A DNA stretch of 64,000 nucleotides, taken from Lentisalinibacter salinarum. Its GTDB lineage: Bacteria; Pseudomonadota; Gammaproteobacteria; Steroidobacterales; Woeseiaceae. The notes under the pieces are model-generated. The model worked only from the letters and a program-made list of their open reading frames with translations. It did not search any database and had not been told where the DNA came from. Where the stretch lies: NCBI RefSeq assembly GCF_040706555.1, contig NZ_JAPDRH010000003.1:558001-622000 (forward strand). Direction: 5' to 3'. A program made the position numbers and the translations under genes. Of this stretch, positions 8,415 to 17,150 are shown in pieces; positions within the stretch are counted from its first letter, which is position 1, and each line of letters begins with the position of its first letter.

Positions 8415-8903
8415 TTACTCGTCGCTGCCGGCCGCTTCCTTCCCGGCGGCCGCCTTCTTCGCCGCCGTCTTGCCGGCAGTCTTCTTCTTCGCAGCCGTTT
8501 TCTTCGTCGCGGTCTTCTTGGCGGCCTTCTTTTTGGCTACCTTCTTCTTCGGTGCGGCCTCGGCCTTCTCTGCCGGTCCCGCCGTCATACCGGCACCGCT
8601 GATGCCGGTGATCTCCACCTCGGTAAAGGCCTGGCGATGGCCGCCCAGGCGCTTGTAGTTCTGGCGCCGCTTGAACTTCACCACGTCGATCTTGCGGCCC
8701 TTGCCCTGCGCCAGCACCTTCGCCTCGACCTTGCCGCCATCGATCAGCGGCTTGCCGACACTGAGCTCGCCGCCGGCGCCGATCAGCAATACCTCGTCGA
8801 ACTCGATGGAAGCCCCTTCTTCGGCAGGGAGACGCTCCAGCCGGAGCTTGTCGCCCGTGCTGGCCCGATACTGCTTGCCGCCACTACGAAAAACCGCGTA
8901 CAT
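8415..8903 (-). CDS. rplU: 50S ribosomal protein bL21 with long Lys/Ala tail
   Basis: 162 residues; residues 1 to about 103 are an ordinary bL21 (MYAVFRSGGKQYR, VVKFKRRQNYKRLGGHRQ, FTEVEITGI). The remaining ~58 residues are a low-complexity Ala/Lys/Thr tail made of repeated KKxAxKK(T/A)A units, like a histone-H1 C-terminus, and absent from most bL21 proteins. The protein binds 23S rRNA; the tail is presumably disordered and could add nucleic-acid affinity. It is the first gene of rplU-rpmA, with a good promoter about 130 bp upstream. Confidence 0.96.
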   Translation of the reverse strand: MYAVFRSGGKQYRASTGDKLRLERLPAEEGASIEFDEVLLIGAGGELSVGKPLIDGGKVEAKVLAQGKGRKIDVVKFKRRQNYKRLGGHRQAFTEVEITGISGAGMTAGPAEKAEAAPKKKVAKKKAAKKTATKKTAAKKKTAGKTAAKKAAAGKEAAGSDE

Positions 8904-9032
8904 CTCGAACTCCGGAAGCGGGCTCCGACCAACCGCGGCCGCCCCTTCGCCTGTCTGTCATTACCCGTTGTGAACGGAGAGAACGGACCCGATAGAGGCC
9001 GGTGCGGCCGGCGGGTCCCCAAAAGACCGGGC

Positions 9033-9061
9033 ATTGTACGGCCTGCATCCCGGTCGGTCAA
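9033..9061 (-). promoter_or_regulatory. Sigma-70 promoter of rplU-rpmA
   Basis: On the minus strand: -35 TTGACC, a 17-bp spacer and -10 TACAAT (5/6 match to each consensus hexamer). The predicted start gives a leader of about 120 nt before rplU, long enough for leader-based control, though no known motif is visible. Confidence 0.75.
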
Positions 9062-9167
9062 CGGGGCAGGCCCACGAATAACCCCCGGATTCAGGGGCTT
9101 GGACAGCCTCTGACAAGGGGCGCCGGCTCGCCAAGCGGCGCCGTTTCAGGCATTATCGATCGCCGAT

Positions 9168-10166
9168 ATGTATGCCGCAGAAGACACCCGCCGAGTCGCG
9201 ACGCTGGATGCGCTGCGACACCTGACGCGTTCCGACATGGACCGCGTGGACGCGCTCATCCGCGAGTCGCTGCAGAGCGACGTGCTGCTCGTCTCCCAGG
9301 TGGCGGAGTACATCATCGGCAGCGGGGGCAAGCGCCTGCGCCCCTTGCTGGTGCTGCTCGGCGCCCGCGCGCTGGCCTACGACGGCGAGGAGCATATCCG
9401 GGCCGCCGCCATCATCGAGTTCATCCACACGGCCACGCTTCTGCACGACGACGTCGTGGACGCCTCGGACCGCCGGCGCGGCCGCCATACCGCCAACCAC
9501 GTGTTTGGTAACCAGGCCAGCGTGCTGGTGGGCGACTTTCTCTACTCCCGCTCCTTCCAGATGATGGTGCGCATCGGCGACATGCAGGTCATGGACATAC
9601 TCGCCGACGCCACCAACACCATCGCCGCCGGCGAGGTCATGCAGCTGATGAACGTGCACGACCCGGACACGACGGAAGAGCGCTATCTCGAAGTGATCTA
9701 CCGGAAGACGGCCAAGCTGTTCGAGGCCGGCGCGGCCATCGCCGCCGTACTGGCGGGCCAGCCGGCCGACGTCCGCGACCGCATGGCGGAATACGGACGC
9801 AGCCTCGGCGCCGCCTTCCAGCTGGTGGACGATGCGCTGGACTACAAGGCATCCCCCGACGAGCTGGGCAAGGACCTGGGCGACGACCTGGCCGAAGGCA
9901 AGCCGACCCTGCCGCTCATCCACGCGATGAGCAGGGGCACGCCGGAGCAGCGCACCCTGATCCGCGCGGCCATCGAGAACGGCGGACTGGACAACCTGGC
10001 GCCGGTACAGGCGGCCATCGAGTCGACCGGGGCGCTGGAATACACGGCCGAACGCGCGCAGCGTGCCGCCGACGACGCCATCGCGGCGCTGGCCGGCCTG
10101 CCGCCGTCGGATTACAAGGACGCACTGATCGCCGTCGCCGAATTCGCCGTCAACCGTCGTTCCTGA
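9168..10166 (+). CDS. ispB: Octaprenyl diphosphate synthase
   Basis: 332 residues, a trans-prenyltransferase that builds the ubiquinone/menaquinone side chain. The first aspartate-rich motif is LLHDDVVDASDRRRG and the second is LVDDALDYKA; GSGGKRLRP at about residue 52 and GNQASVLVGDFLYSRSF match the long-chain (E. coli IspB-like) subgroup. It is divergent from rplU, as in Pseudomonas and E. coli. The RND adaptor gene begins about 15 bp downstream, so ispB may share its transcript. Confidence 0.95.
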   Translation: MYAAEDTRRVATLDALRHLTRSDMDRVDALIRESLQSDVLLVSQVAEYIIGSGGKRLRPLLVLLGARALAYDGEEHIRAAAIIEFIHTATLLHDDVVDASDRRRGRHTANHVFGNQASVLVGDFLYSRSFQMMVRIGDMQVMDILADATNTIAAGEVMQLMNVHDPDTTEERYLEVIYRKTAKLFEAGAAIAAVLAGQPADVRDRMAEYGRSLGAAFQLVDDALDYKASPDELGKDLGDDLAEGKPTLPLIHAMSRGTPEQRTLIRAAIENGGLDNLAPVQAAIESTGALEYTAERAQRAADDAIAALAGLPPSDYKDALIAVAEFAVNRRS

Positions 10167-10181
10167 CGTCGCGAGGCGGTG

Positions 10182-11300
10182 ATGACCCACTCTGTCGAGC
10201 CCCGCGGGGCACAGCGCGCCACAATGACGGCCACGATTGCGGCTACCGCGCTGTTCGTCTGCGGCGCACTGCTGCTCTGGACGCCGCCGGCGGCCGCCGA
10301 AGGGCCTCCCGTCACCGTAAGCGAGGCACGCATCCAGCCGGTGGTACGCATCCTGCCGGTGAGTGGCACAGTAACCTCTCCGCGCTCTGCGCTGCTCTCT
10401 CCCTCCGTCGGCGGCCTCATCGATGACTTCGCGGTAGACGCCGGCGATACGGTCGCGGCGGGCGACATCCTCGTCAGCCTTGACGACGAACTCGTGGAAC
10501 TCGCCCTGGAGCGTGCCGGGGCCACCCTGGCCGAGGCCGAGGCCGGGCTGGCCGATGCCCGGCGGCGGCTGGCCGAGGCGGAGCGGCTCGGCAGCGAACG
10601 GGGCATCCCGGAGACCGAAATCGAATCCCGCCGGGCGGAGGTGGCCACCGACGAGGCGGCACTGCAGGCGGCGAGCGCGGCGTTCCGCCAGCAGCAGGCG
10701 GTGGTGCGGCGGCACGAGATCCGGGCACCGTTCGCGGGCGCCGTCGCCCGGCGGCTGGCGGAGGTCGGCGAGTGGGTCAATCCGGGCGACGGCCTGCTGG
10801 AGCTGGTGGCCGTCGACGGGCTGCGCTACGACTTCCGGGTGCCGCAGAATTATTACGCGGACATTTCCCCGGACACTCTCATCGATATCAGCCCCGATGC
10901 CGCGCCGGAGGAATCCATCCCGGGCGACATCATCGCCATCGTGCCGGTGAACGACCCCGCCGCACGCACCTTCCTGCTGCGCGCCGTGGCCGCCGAAGGA
11001 CACAGCCTGCCGGTGACGCCCGGCATGTCCGCCCGCGGCGCGCTGCATCTGGACACCGGCCGCAAGGCCGTGGTGGTACCCCGCGACGCGCTCATCCGCT
11101 ATCCCGACGGCCGCATCACCGTGTGGGAACTGCAGACCGGGGGCGATGCGGCGACGGTGTCCGAACAGCGCGTCGAGACCGGCCTCGAGTTCGATGGCCT
11201 GGTGGAGATCGTAAGCGGAATCGGGGCGGACACCCGCGTGGTCACCCGGGGCAATGAGGCGCTGCAGAACGGACAGACCGTCACCGTGACCAGGGACTAG
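10182..11300 (+). CDS. RND efflux periplasmic adaptor (membrane fusion protein)
   Basis: About 372 residues. The N-terminal hydrophobic segment (TIAATALFVCGALLLWTPPAAAEG) is probably a signal peptide or anchor. A split lipoyl/barrel-sandwich half follows (VGGLIDDFAVDAGDTVAAGDILVSLD), then a short Ala/Glu/Arg-rich coiled-coil hairpin (about residues 110-180), the second lipoyl half (IRAPFAGAVARRLAEVGEWV) and a beta-barrel. It bridges the RND permease to an outer-membrane channel. GTG 10179 and ATG 10182 are adjacent; the ATG is chosen, with GAGG 5 nt upstream. It sits 5 bp before the RND permease. No TolC-like gene lies next to it, so a distant outer-membrane factor is presumably used. Confidence 0.92.
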   Translation: MTHSVEPRGAQRATMTATIAATALFVCGALLLWTPPAAAEGPPVTVSEARIQPVVRILPVSGTVTSPRSALLSPSVGGLIDDFAVDAGDTVAAGDILVSLDDELVELALERAGATLAEAEAGLADARRRLAEAERLGSERGIPETEIESRRAEVATDEAALQAASAAFRQQQAVVRRHEIRAPFAGAVARRLAEVGEWVNPGDGLLELVAVDGLRYDFRVPQNYYADISPDTLIDISPDAAPEESIPGDIIAIVPVNDPAARTFLLRAVAAEGHSLPVTPGMSARGALHLDTGRKAVVVPRDALIRYPDGRITVWELQTGGDAATVSEQRVETGLEFDGLVEIVSGIGADTRVVTRGNEALQNGQTVTVTRD

Positions 11301-11305
11301 GGGCC

Positions 11306-14300
11306 GTGTTCGAGGCCATCGTCCGTAACGGCATACTGACCACCGTCGCCGCCCTCATCATCGCGGTCATCGGGCTCGTGGCCGCACTGCGCATCCCGGT
11401 GCAGATGATCCCCGACCTGGAGGTGCGGACCATCTCGGTGCGCACCTCGTGGCCGGGCGCGACCCCTCAGGATATCGAGAAGGAAATTCTGATCGAGCAG
11501 GAAGAGTACCTGCGCAGTATTCCGAACCTGCAGCGACTCGAGGCCACGGCCTCCAGCGGCCAGGCCCGCATCGAGCTGGACTTCCCGTTCGGCGTGGACA
11601 TCACCCAGACGCTGATCCGGGTCAACAACGCGCTGAACCAGGTTCCGTCCTACCCCCTGAACGTGGACGAGCCGCGGGTGGACGCCACCAGCTTCTCCTC
11701 CAACGCCTTCATGTTCTTCCGCGTCTCCCCGCTGCCGGGCAATCCCCGCTCGCTCGACATGGACATGATGCGGGACTTCATCGAGGACAATGTGCGCCCG
11801 CGCATGTCCAGCATGCCGGGCGTGGCCCAGGTGGGCGTCGGCGGCGGCGCCGAGCGCCAGATCCGTATCCTGCTGGATCCCTCCCGGCTGGCGGACCGGG
11901 GGCTCACCATCAGCGACGTCCGGGACGCGGTGCGCGCCCGCAACCAGGACATCTCCGCCGGTGAAGTGGAGAGCGGCAAGCGCCGCTATCTGCTGCGCAC
12001 CGTCGGGCGCTTCGGGGACGTCGCCGACCTCGAGGGGCTGATCATCGAGCGGCGCGGCGACACGATCATCCGGCTGGAAGACGTGGCCCGGGTGGAACTC
12101 GACCATTTCGAGATCCGCGATCTCTCGTTCGTGGACGGCGACCCGGTGATCAGCCTGTACGTGCGCCGGGAGACGGGCTCCAACGTCATCGACATCAAGT
12201 ACGCCATGCTGGATGCGGCGGAGGACATCAACGCCGACCTCCTGAACCCGGCCGGCATGGAGCTCGAACTCACGGCGGAGGACGCCGGCTACGTGGAGGC
12301 CTCGGTGGCCAACGTCTGGCTGAACCTCAGCCTCGGCGCGCTGTTCGCCACGCTGGTGATGTACCTGTTCCTGCGCTCCGGCCGCGCCACCCTGGTGGGC
12401 GTCATCGGCATCCCCATCTGCACCATCGCCGCGTTCATCGGCCTGCTCGTGACCGGGCGCACCATCAACGTGATCTCGCTGGCCGGCGTCGCCTTCGCCA
12501 TCGGCATGACGCTGGACAACAGCATCGTCGTCATCGAGAGCATCGAACTCGAGCGCCGCCGCGGGCTGGACCGGTTCAAGGCGGCCATCGCGGGCGTGCG
12601 CAACGTCTGGCCCGCCGTGCTCGCCTCCACGCTGACCACCATCCTGGTATTCACGCCCATCGTTTTCATCGAGGAGGAAGCCGGCCAGCTCTACTCCGAC
12701 ATCGCCATCGCCATCGCCGCCTCCATCCTCGCCTCCATGCTGGTGGCGGTCACCCTGATCCCCACGGCCAGTGCGCGGCTGGAGTTCGGCACCAGCCAGC
12801 GACAACCGGGCGGACAGCACCTGCGTGATCGCCTGCTCGCCGGCGTCGAAACGCTGATCGCAACCCGCGGGCGACGGCTCGGCACGATCGGCGTCACCGT
12901 CGCCGCCAGCCTTGCCGTCATCTTCATACTCACCCCGCCGGCGGAGTATCTGCCGGAGGGCGAGGAGCCGAAGATATTCGCCCGCATGAGCGCACCGCCG
13001 GGCTACAACCTCGAAACCATGGCGGATATCGGCCTCGAGATACAGGACTACTTTCTCGACTTCGTCGGCGACGACCCCGGCCGTTTCGACGCGGGCGATG
13101 CGCCGGTACCCGCACTGCAGTATCTCAACCTCGGCATCGAGGCGGACGGCATGCGCATCATCACCGAGCCGATCGACCCGGATCACGTCGACGCATTGAT
13201 GGACGTGCTCACCGACAAGTACGAGAGCTACCCCGGCATGCGGGCATTCGCCTCGCGGGGCTCCATCATCACCAGCAACGACGGCGGTACGCGCTCCATC
13301 AACCTGGACATCTCCGGCCCGACCCTGGCGGTGATTTACGAAGCGGCACTGGCGGCCTACCGGCGCTCGGAGGAAGTATTCGGCAACCCCCGCATCCAGT
13401 CCAACCCCTCTTCGCTCGCGCTGTCGCAGCCACTGGTGGAGGTGCGCCCCGATTGGGATCGCGCCTCGGAACTCGGCATGAGTGCCGCCGACGTGGGCCT
13501 GACGGTGGCGGCGCTCACCGACGGCGCCTTCGTGGACGAGTTCTTCCAGAACGACGACAAGATCGATATCTACCTTTTCGGCCGACGCGGCACCGAGGCG
13601 AAGCTCGACGATATCGGCGATCTGCCGGTGTGGACCCCCCGCGGCACGGTCCTGCCGCTCTCAGCGCTGGTCAGTATCGAGGAGACCGTGGACACCAGCA
13701 CCGTCAGGCGCGTGAACGGCCAGAGAACGGTGACGCTGAACGTCATCCCGCCGGAGAGCATCGCACTGGAGACCGGCGTCGAGATGATGCGTTCGGAGGT
13801 CATCGCCCGGCTGCGCGAGACCGGCGCGCTGCCCGCCGGTGTCAATGTGGACATCTCCGGCGCCAGCGACCAGCTGGCCGCCACCCAGGCCGCCCTCGCG
13901 GACAACTACCCCGTCGCACTCGTCATCGTCTTCCTGCTGCTGGTGGCGATCTTCCGCCACTGGGGCTATCCGCTGCTGATCATGACCACCATCCCGCTCG
14001 GCATTGCCGGCGGCATCGTCGGCCTGGTATTGCTGAACCTGGTGGGCGCCGCCCTGCCGCTCGTCGGGCTGAACCCCATCCGCCAGCCCTTCGACATGAT
14101 CTCCATGCTGGGCTTCCTGATCCTGATGGGCACCGTGGTCAACAACCCCATCCTGATCGTCGACCGGGCCATGCGGCAGATCCGCGAGACCTCCGCCTCG
14201 GCACTGGAGGCCGTGCGCGAGGCGGTGCGAGTGCGGTTGCGGCCGATCGCGATGTCCACGCTGACCACCATCTGCGGTCTGTCGCCGCTCGTATTCATGC

Positions 14301-14440
14301 CCGGCGAGGGCACGGAACTCTACCGGGGCGTCGGCGCCATCGTTTTGTTCGGCATCCTCGGCGCCGCCGTGGTATCACTGACCATGCTGCCCGTGCTGAC
14401 GGTCACGGCGCTGGAGTGGCGCCGTCCCGAAAAGGAGTAG
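11306..14440 (+). CDS. RND-family efflux permease (AcrB/HAE-1-like)
   Basis: 1044 residues with GTG start. It has the RND plan: one N-terminal helix, a large periplasmic loop, six helices, a second loop and six helices. TM4 contains GMTLDNSIVVIESIELERRRG, so the first of the paired TM4 aspartates is kept and the second is Asn, a pattern also seen in non-AcrB RND pumps. The helix-7-onward repeat ends with LRPIAMSTLTTICGLSPLVF. It is proton-driven export from the periplasm or inner-membrane leaflet; the substrate is unknown. The immediate neighbours are the adaptor and a P-type ATPase, but no metal-binding signature of the CusA type is seen. Confidence 0.92.
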   Translation: MFEAIVRNGILTTVAALIIAVIGLVAALRIPVQMIPDLEVRTISVRTSWPGATPQDIEKEILIEQEEYLRSIPNLQRLEATASSGQARIELDFPFGVDITQTLIRVNNALNQVPSYPLNVDEPRVDATSFSSNAFMFFRVSPLPGNPRSLDMDMMRDFIEDNVRPRMSSMPGVAQVGVGGGAERQIRILLDPSRLADRGLTISDVRDAVRARNQDISAGEVESGKRRYLLRTVGRFGDVADLEGLIIERRGDTIIRLEDVARVELDHFEIRDLSFVDGDPVISLYVRRETGSNVIDIKYAMLDAAEDINADLLNPAGMELELTAEDAGYVEASVANVWLNLSLGALFATLVMYLFLRSGRATLVGVIGIPICTIAAFIGLLVTGRTINVISLAGVAFAIGMTLDNSIVVIESIELERRRGLDRFKAAIAGVRNVWPAVLASTLTTILVFTPIVFIEEEAGQLYSDIAIAIAASILASMLVAVTLIPTASARLEFGTSQRQPGGQHLRDRLLAGVETLIATRGRRLGTIGVTVAASLAVIFILTPPAEYLPEGEEPKIFARMSAPPGYNLETMADIGLEIQDYFLDFVGDDPGRFDAGDAPVPALQYLNLGIEADGMRIITEPIDPDHVDALMDVLTDKYESYPGMRAFASRGSIITSNDGGTRSINLDISGPTLAVIYEAALAAYRRSEEVFGNPRIQSNPSSLALSQPLVEVRPDWDRASELGMSAADVGLTVAALTDGAFVDEFFQNDDKIDIYLFGRRGTEAKLDDIGDLPVWTPRGTVLPLSALVSIEETVDTSTVRRVNGQRTVTLNVIPPESIALETGVEMMRSEVIARLRETGALPAGVNVDISGASDQLAATQAALADNYPVALVIVFLLLVAIFRHWGYPLLIMTTIPLGIAGGIVGLVLLNLVGAALPLVGLNPIRQPFDMISMLGFLILMGTVVNNPILIVDRAMRQIRETSASALEAVREAVRVRLRPIAMSTLTTICGLSPLVFMPGEGTELYRGVGAIVLFGILGAAVVSLTMLPVLTVTALEWRRPEKE

Positions 14441-14453
14441 AACGACCGAGCCG

Positions 14454-17150
14454 GTGATCGATGCCGACACCATAACGGGGACACCCTGGCACGCGCTGCC
14501 GGCGGACGAGGCGCTCGACCGGCTGGAGAGCGACAGGGAGGGTCTGGGCGACGACGAGGTCGGGAGACGGCAGGAAGAGTTCGGCCCCAACGAGCTGCCC
14601 CGGGAAGGTCACGCAGGGCTGCTGCTGGTCGTGCTGCGCCAGTTCCGCGACCCCCTGATCTACATCCTGCTGATCGCCGGCAGCGTCTCGCTGGCCATCG
14701 GCAGCATCAACAACGCACTCTTCATCTTCGCCGTCCTGGCGCTGAACGCCGGTATCGGCGCCTGGCAGGAGTACCGGGCGGAGACCAGCGCCGCCGCCCT
14801 GCGCGAGGCGCTCGCCATCCGCGTCCGGGTGCGGCGTGACGGGCGGGAGAGAGAGGTGCCCAGCGGCGACCTGGTACCCGGCGACGTCGTGCTGCTGGAG
14901 GCCGGCGATTCCGTGCCCGCCGACATACGCCTGCTGCGCGGTAACAACCTGCACGCCGACGAGTCCATGCTTACCGGCGAGTCGCTGGCCGTGCCGAAGG
15001 ACGCCGACGCGGCGCTGGACGAGGACACGCCGCTGGGCGAGCGCGAGACCCTCGTCCACGCCGGCAGCGCCGTCGTCGATGGCAAGGGCGAGGGCGTGGT
15101 CTGCCGTACGGGCACCGCGAGCGAGGTAGGCCGCATCGCCGAATCGCTCAGCGAGGAGGACCAGGCGCCGCCGCTGGTGCTGCGGCTGCGCCGCTTCACG
15201 CGGCGCATCGCCATCCTCGTTCTGGCCGCGGTGGCAATACTCTCGGTGGTCCAGTTCTGGCGCGGCGCGGAACTCCTGCAGATTTTCTATCTGGGCGTGG
15301 CGCTGGCCGTCTCCGCCATCCCGGCCGGGCTGCCGGTGGCCATCACGGTGGCGCTCTCCATCGCCTCCAGCCGTATGGCAGCCCGCCACGTCATCGTCCG
15401 CCAGTTGCAGGCGGTCGAGGGCCTCGGCGCGTGCACGCTGGTGGCCAGCGACAAGACCGGCACCCTCACCGCCAACGTCCTCACGGCCAAGCGCATCGTG
15501 CTGCCGGGTGGCACGGAACTGGAAGTCGAGGGTGAAGGCTACGGTCCCGAAGGCAGCATTACGGACAGCGACGGCGACGAGCCGGACGAAGACGACCGGG
15601 AGGCGCTGCTCCGCCTCGCCACGGCCGGCGTCCTGTGCAACGAGGGCGAGCTGCGAGCCGGCGAGAACGAAGATGAAGACCCGGAGGTGAAAGGCGACAG
15701 CGTCGACATCGCCTTCCTGGTGCTCGGCGCGAAACTGGATCTCGAGCGCCAGGAGCTGCTCGAGGATCGACGACAGACCGGCGATATCCCGTTCGAGTCC
15801 AGCCGCCGCTATGCCGCCAGCTTCCACGCAGCTGAAGACGGCACGCTCGTCTGCGTGAAGGGGGCCGCCGAGGTGGTCTCGGAGATGTGCAGCGGCGTCG
15901 ACGGGGATGACGTCGCCGAGCGGGAGGCCCACCTGGCCGAGCGGGGCTACCGGGTACTCGCCGTGGCCGCCGGGCGCACCGACAGTAACAACCCCGGCGA
16001 GGACGACCTCGCCGGCCTCGACTTGCTCGGCCTCGTGGCCCTCATCGACCCGGTGCGTCCGGAGGTGCCGGAGGCCATCGAGCGGTGTCACTCGGCGGGC
16101 GTCGAGGTGCGCATGATCACCGGCGACCATCCCCGCACCGGCCTCGCCATCGCGCGGGAACTGGGCATCGCCGGCGAGGACGACGAGGCCGTGACGGGAC
16201 GGGAGCTGAAAGACCTGGAAGACGACGACCCGGAGGAATACGACCGGCGCATCGCCCGGGCCAAGGTCTTCGCGCGCGTCGAGCCGACCCAGAAGACCGA
16301 CATCGTCGCTCGGCTGCAGGAAGCCGGCCACTTCGTCGCCGTGACCGGCGACGGGGTCAACGACGCACCGGCGCTGAAGGGCGCGCACATCGGCGTGGCC
16401 ATGGGCGAAGGCGGCACCGACGTGGCGCGGGGCGCGGCGGCGCTGATCCTCACGGACGACAACTTCGCCTCCATCGTGCACGGCATCGAGGAAGGCCGCG
16501 GCGCCTACGACAACGTGCGCAAGGTCACCTGGCTGCTGCTCGCCACCGGCGCCGGCGAGGTGCTGCTGTTCTTCCTCGCCATCTTCGCCGGCCTGCCACT
16601 GCCGCTGAATCCCGTCCAGCTGCTGTGGCTGAACCTGGTCACCAACGGCATCCAGGATGTGGCACTCGCGTTCGAGAAGACCGAACCCGGCGTCCTGGAA
16701 CGCAAACCCCGATCCCCGGACCAGCCCATCTTCGACCGGCTGATGATCCGCCACACGCTGACTTCCGGCCTGTACATCGGCGGCGTCGCCTTCGCCGTGT
16801 ACTACTATCTCATCCAGGCCGGCTACGGCGAGTACGAGGCCCGCAACCTCCTGCTGCTCCTGATGGTACTCTTCGAAAACGTGCATGCGTTCAGCTGCCG
16901 CTCGGAGCGGCGCTCGGCGTTCCGGGTGCCGCTCACGGCGAACCTGCTGCTGGTGGCGGCGGTGGTCGCGGCGCACGGCGTCCACATCGGCGCCATGTTC
17001 GTGCCCGGTCTGAGCGATGTCCTCGGCATCGGGCCCGTCTCCGCCGGTGTGTGGCTGACCCTGCTGCCGATCGCCGTCTCCCTGCTCTTCGTCGACGAGA
17101 TCGCCAAGCTGATCCACCGCCGGGCGGAGCCCGGAAGGGAGACCGGATGA
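14454..17150 (+). CDS. P-type cation-transporting ATPase (P2/PMA-like)
   Basis: 898 residues with GTG start. Domains in order: cation-ATPase N-domain, TM1-2, actuator (TGES at about residue 180), TM3-4, P-domain with the phosphorylated Asp in SDKTGTLT, N-domain, hinge (VTGDGVNDAPALK), and C-terminal helices. Ion-site positions differ from the SERCA calcium pump: TM4 reads AIPAGLPVAITV (Ala where SERCA has Glu309) and TM6 reads NLVTNGIQD (Asn where SERCA has Asp800). Calcium specificity should therefore not be assumed. It is 13 bp after the RND permease; its stop overlaps the next start (ATGA), implying one operon. The cation is unknown. Confidence 0.9.
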   Translation: MIDADTITGTPWHALPADEALDRLESDREGLGDDEVGRRQEEFGPNELPREGHAGLLLVVLRQFRDPLIYILLIAGSVSLAIGSINNALFIFAVLALNAGIGAWQEYRAETSAAALREALAIRVRVRRDGREREVPSGDLVPGDVVLLEAGDSVPADIRLLRGNNLHADESMLTGESLAVPKDADAALDEDTPLGERETLVHAGSAVVDGKGEGVVCRTGTASEVGRIAESLSEEDQAPPLVLRLRRFTRRIAILVLAAVAILSVVQFWRGAELLQIFYLGVALAVSAIPAGLPVAITVALSIASSRMAARHVIVRQLQAVEGLGACTLVASDKTGTLTANVLTAKRIVLPGGTELEVEGEGYGPEGSITDSDGDEPDEDDREALLRLATAGVLCNEGELRAGENEDEDPEVKGDSVDIAFLVLGAKLDLERQELLEDRRQTGDIPFESSRRYAASFHAAEDGTLVCVKGAAEVVSEMCSGVDGDDVAEREAHLAERGYRVLAVAAGRTDSNNPGEDDLAGLDLLGLVALIDPVRPEVPEAIERCHSAGVEVRMITGDHPRTGLAIARELGIAGEDDEAVTGRELKDLEDDDPEEYDRRIARAKVFARVEPTQKTDIVARLQEAGHFVAVTGDGVNDAPALKGAHIGVAMGEGGTDVARGAAALILTDDNFASIVHGIEEGRGAYDNVRKVTWLLLATGAGEVLLFFLAIFAGLPLPLNPVQLLWLNLVTNGIQDVALAFEKTEPGVLERKPRSPDQPIFDRLMIRHTLTSGLYIGGVAFAVYYYLIQAGYGEYEARNLLLLLMVLFENVHAFSCRSERRSAFRVPLTANLLLVAAVVAAHGVHIGAMFVPGLSDVLGIGPVSAGVWLTLLPIAVSLLFVDEIAKLIHRRAEPGRETG

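Noticed and set aside
9153..11048. 631-codon antisense ORF over ispB and the RND adaptor
   Set aside because: Covers two well-supported genes on the other strand and has no recognisable domain.
11297..13186. 629-codon antisense ORF over the RND permease
   Set aside because: Shadow of the permease; Asp/His/Gly-rich nonsense composition.
16085..17146. N-terminal extension of the acyl ligase fusion by more than 350 codons
   Set aside because: It is the +1 frame of the ATPase gene, Arg/Pro/Gly-rich; the ATGA overlap at 17147 is the real start.
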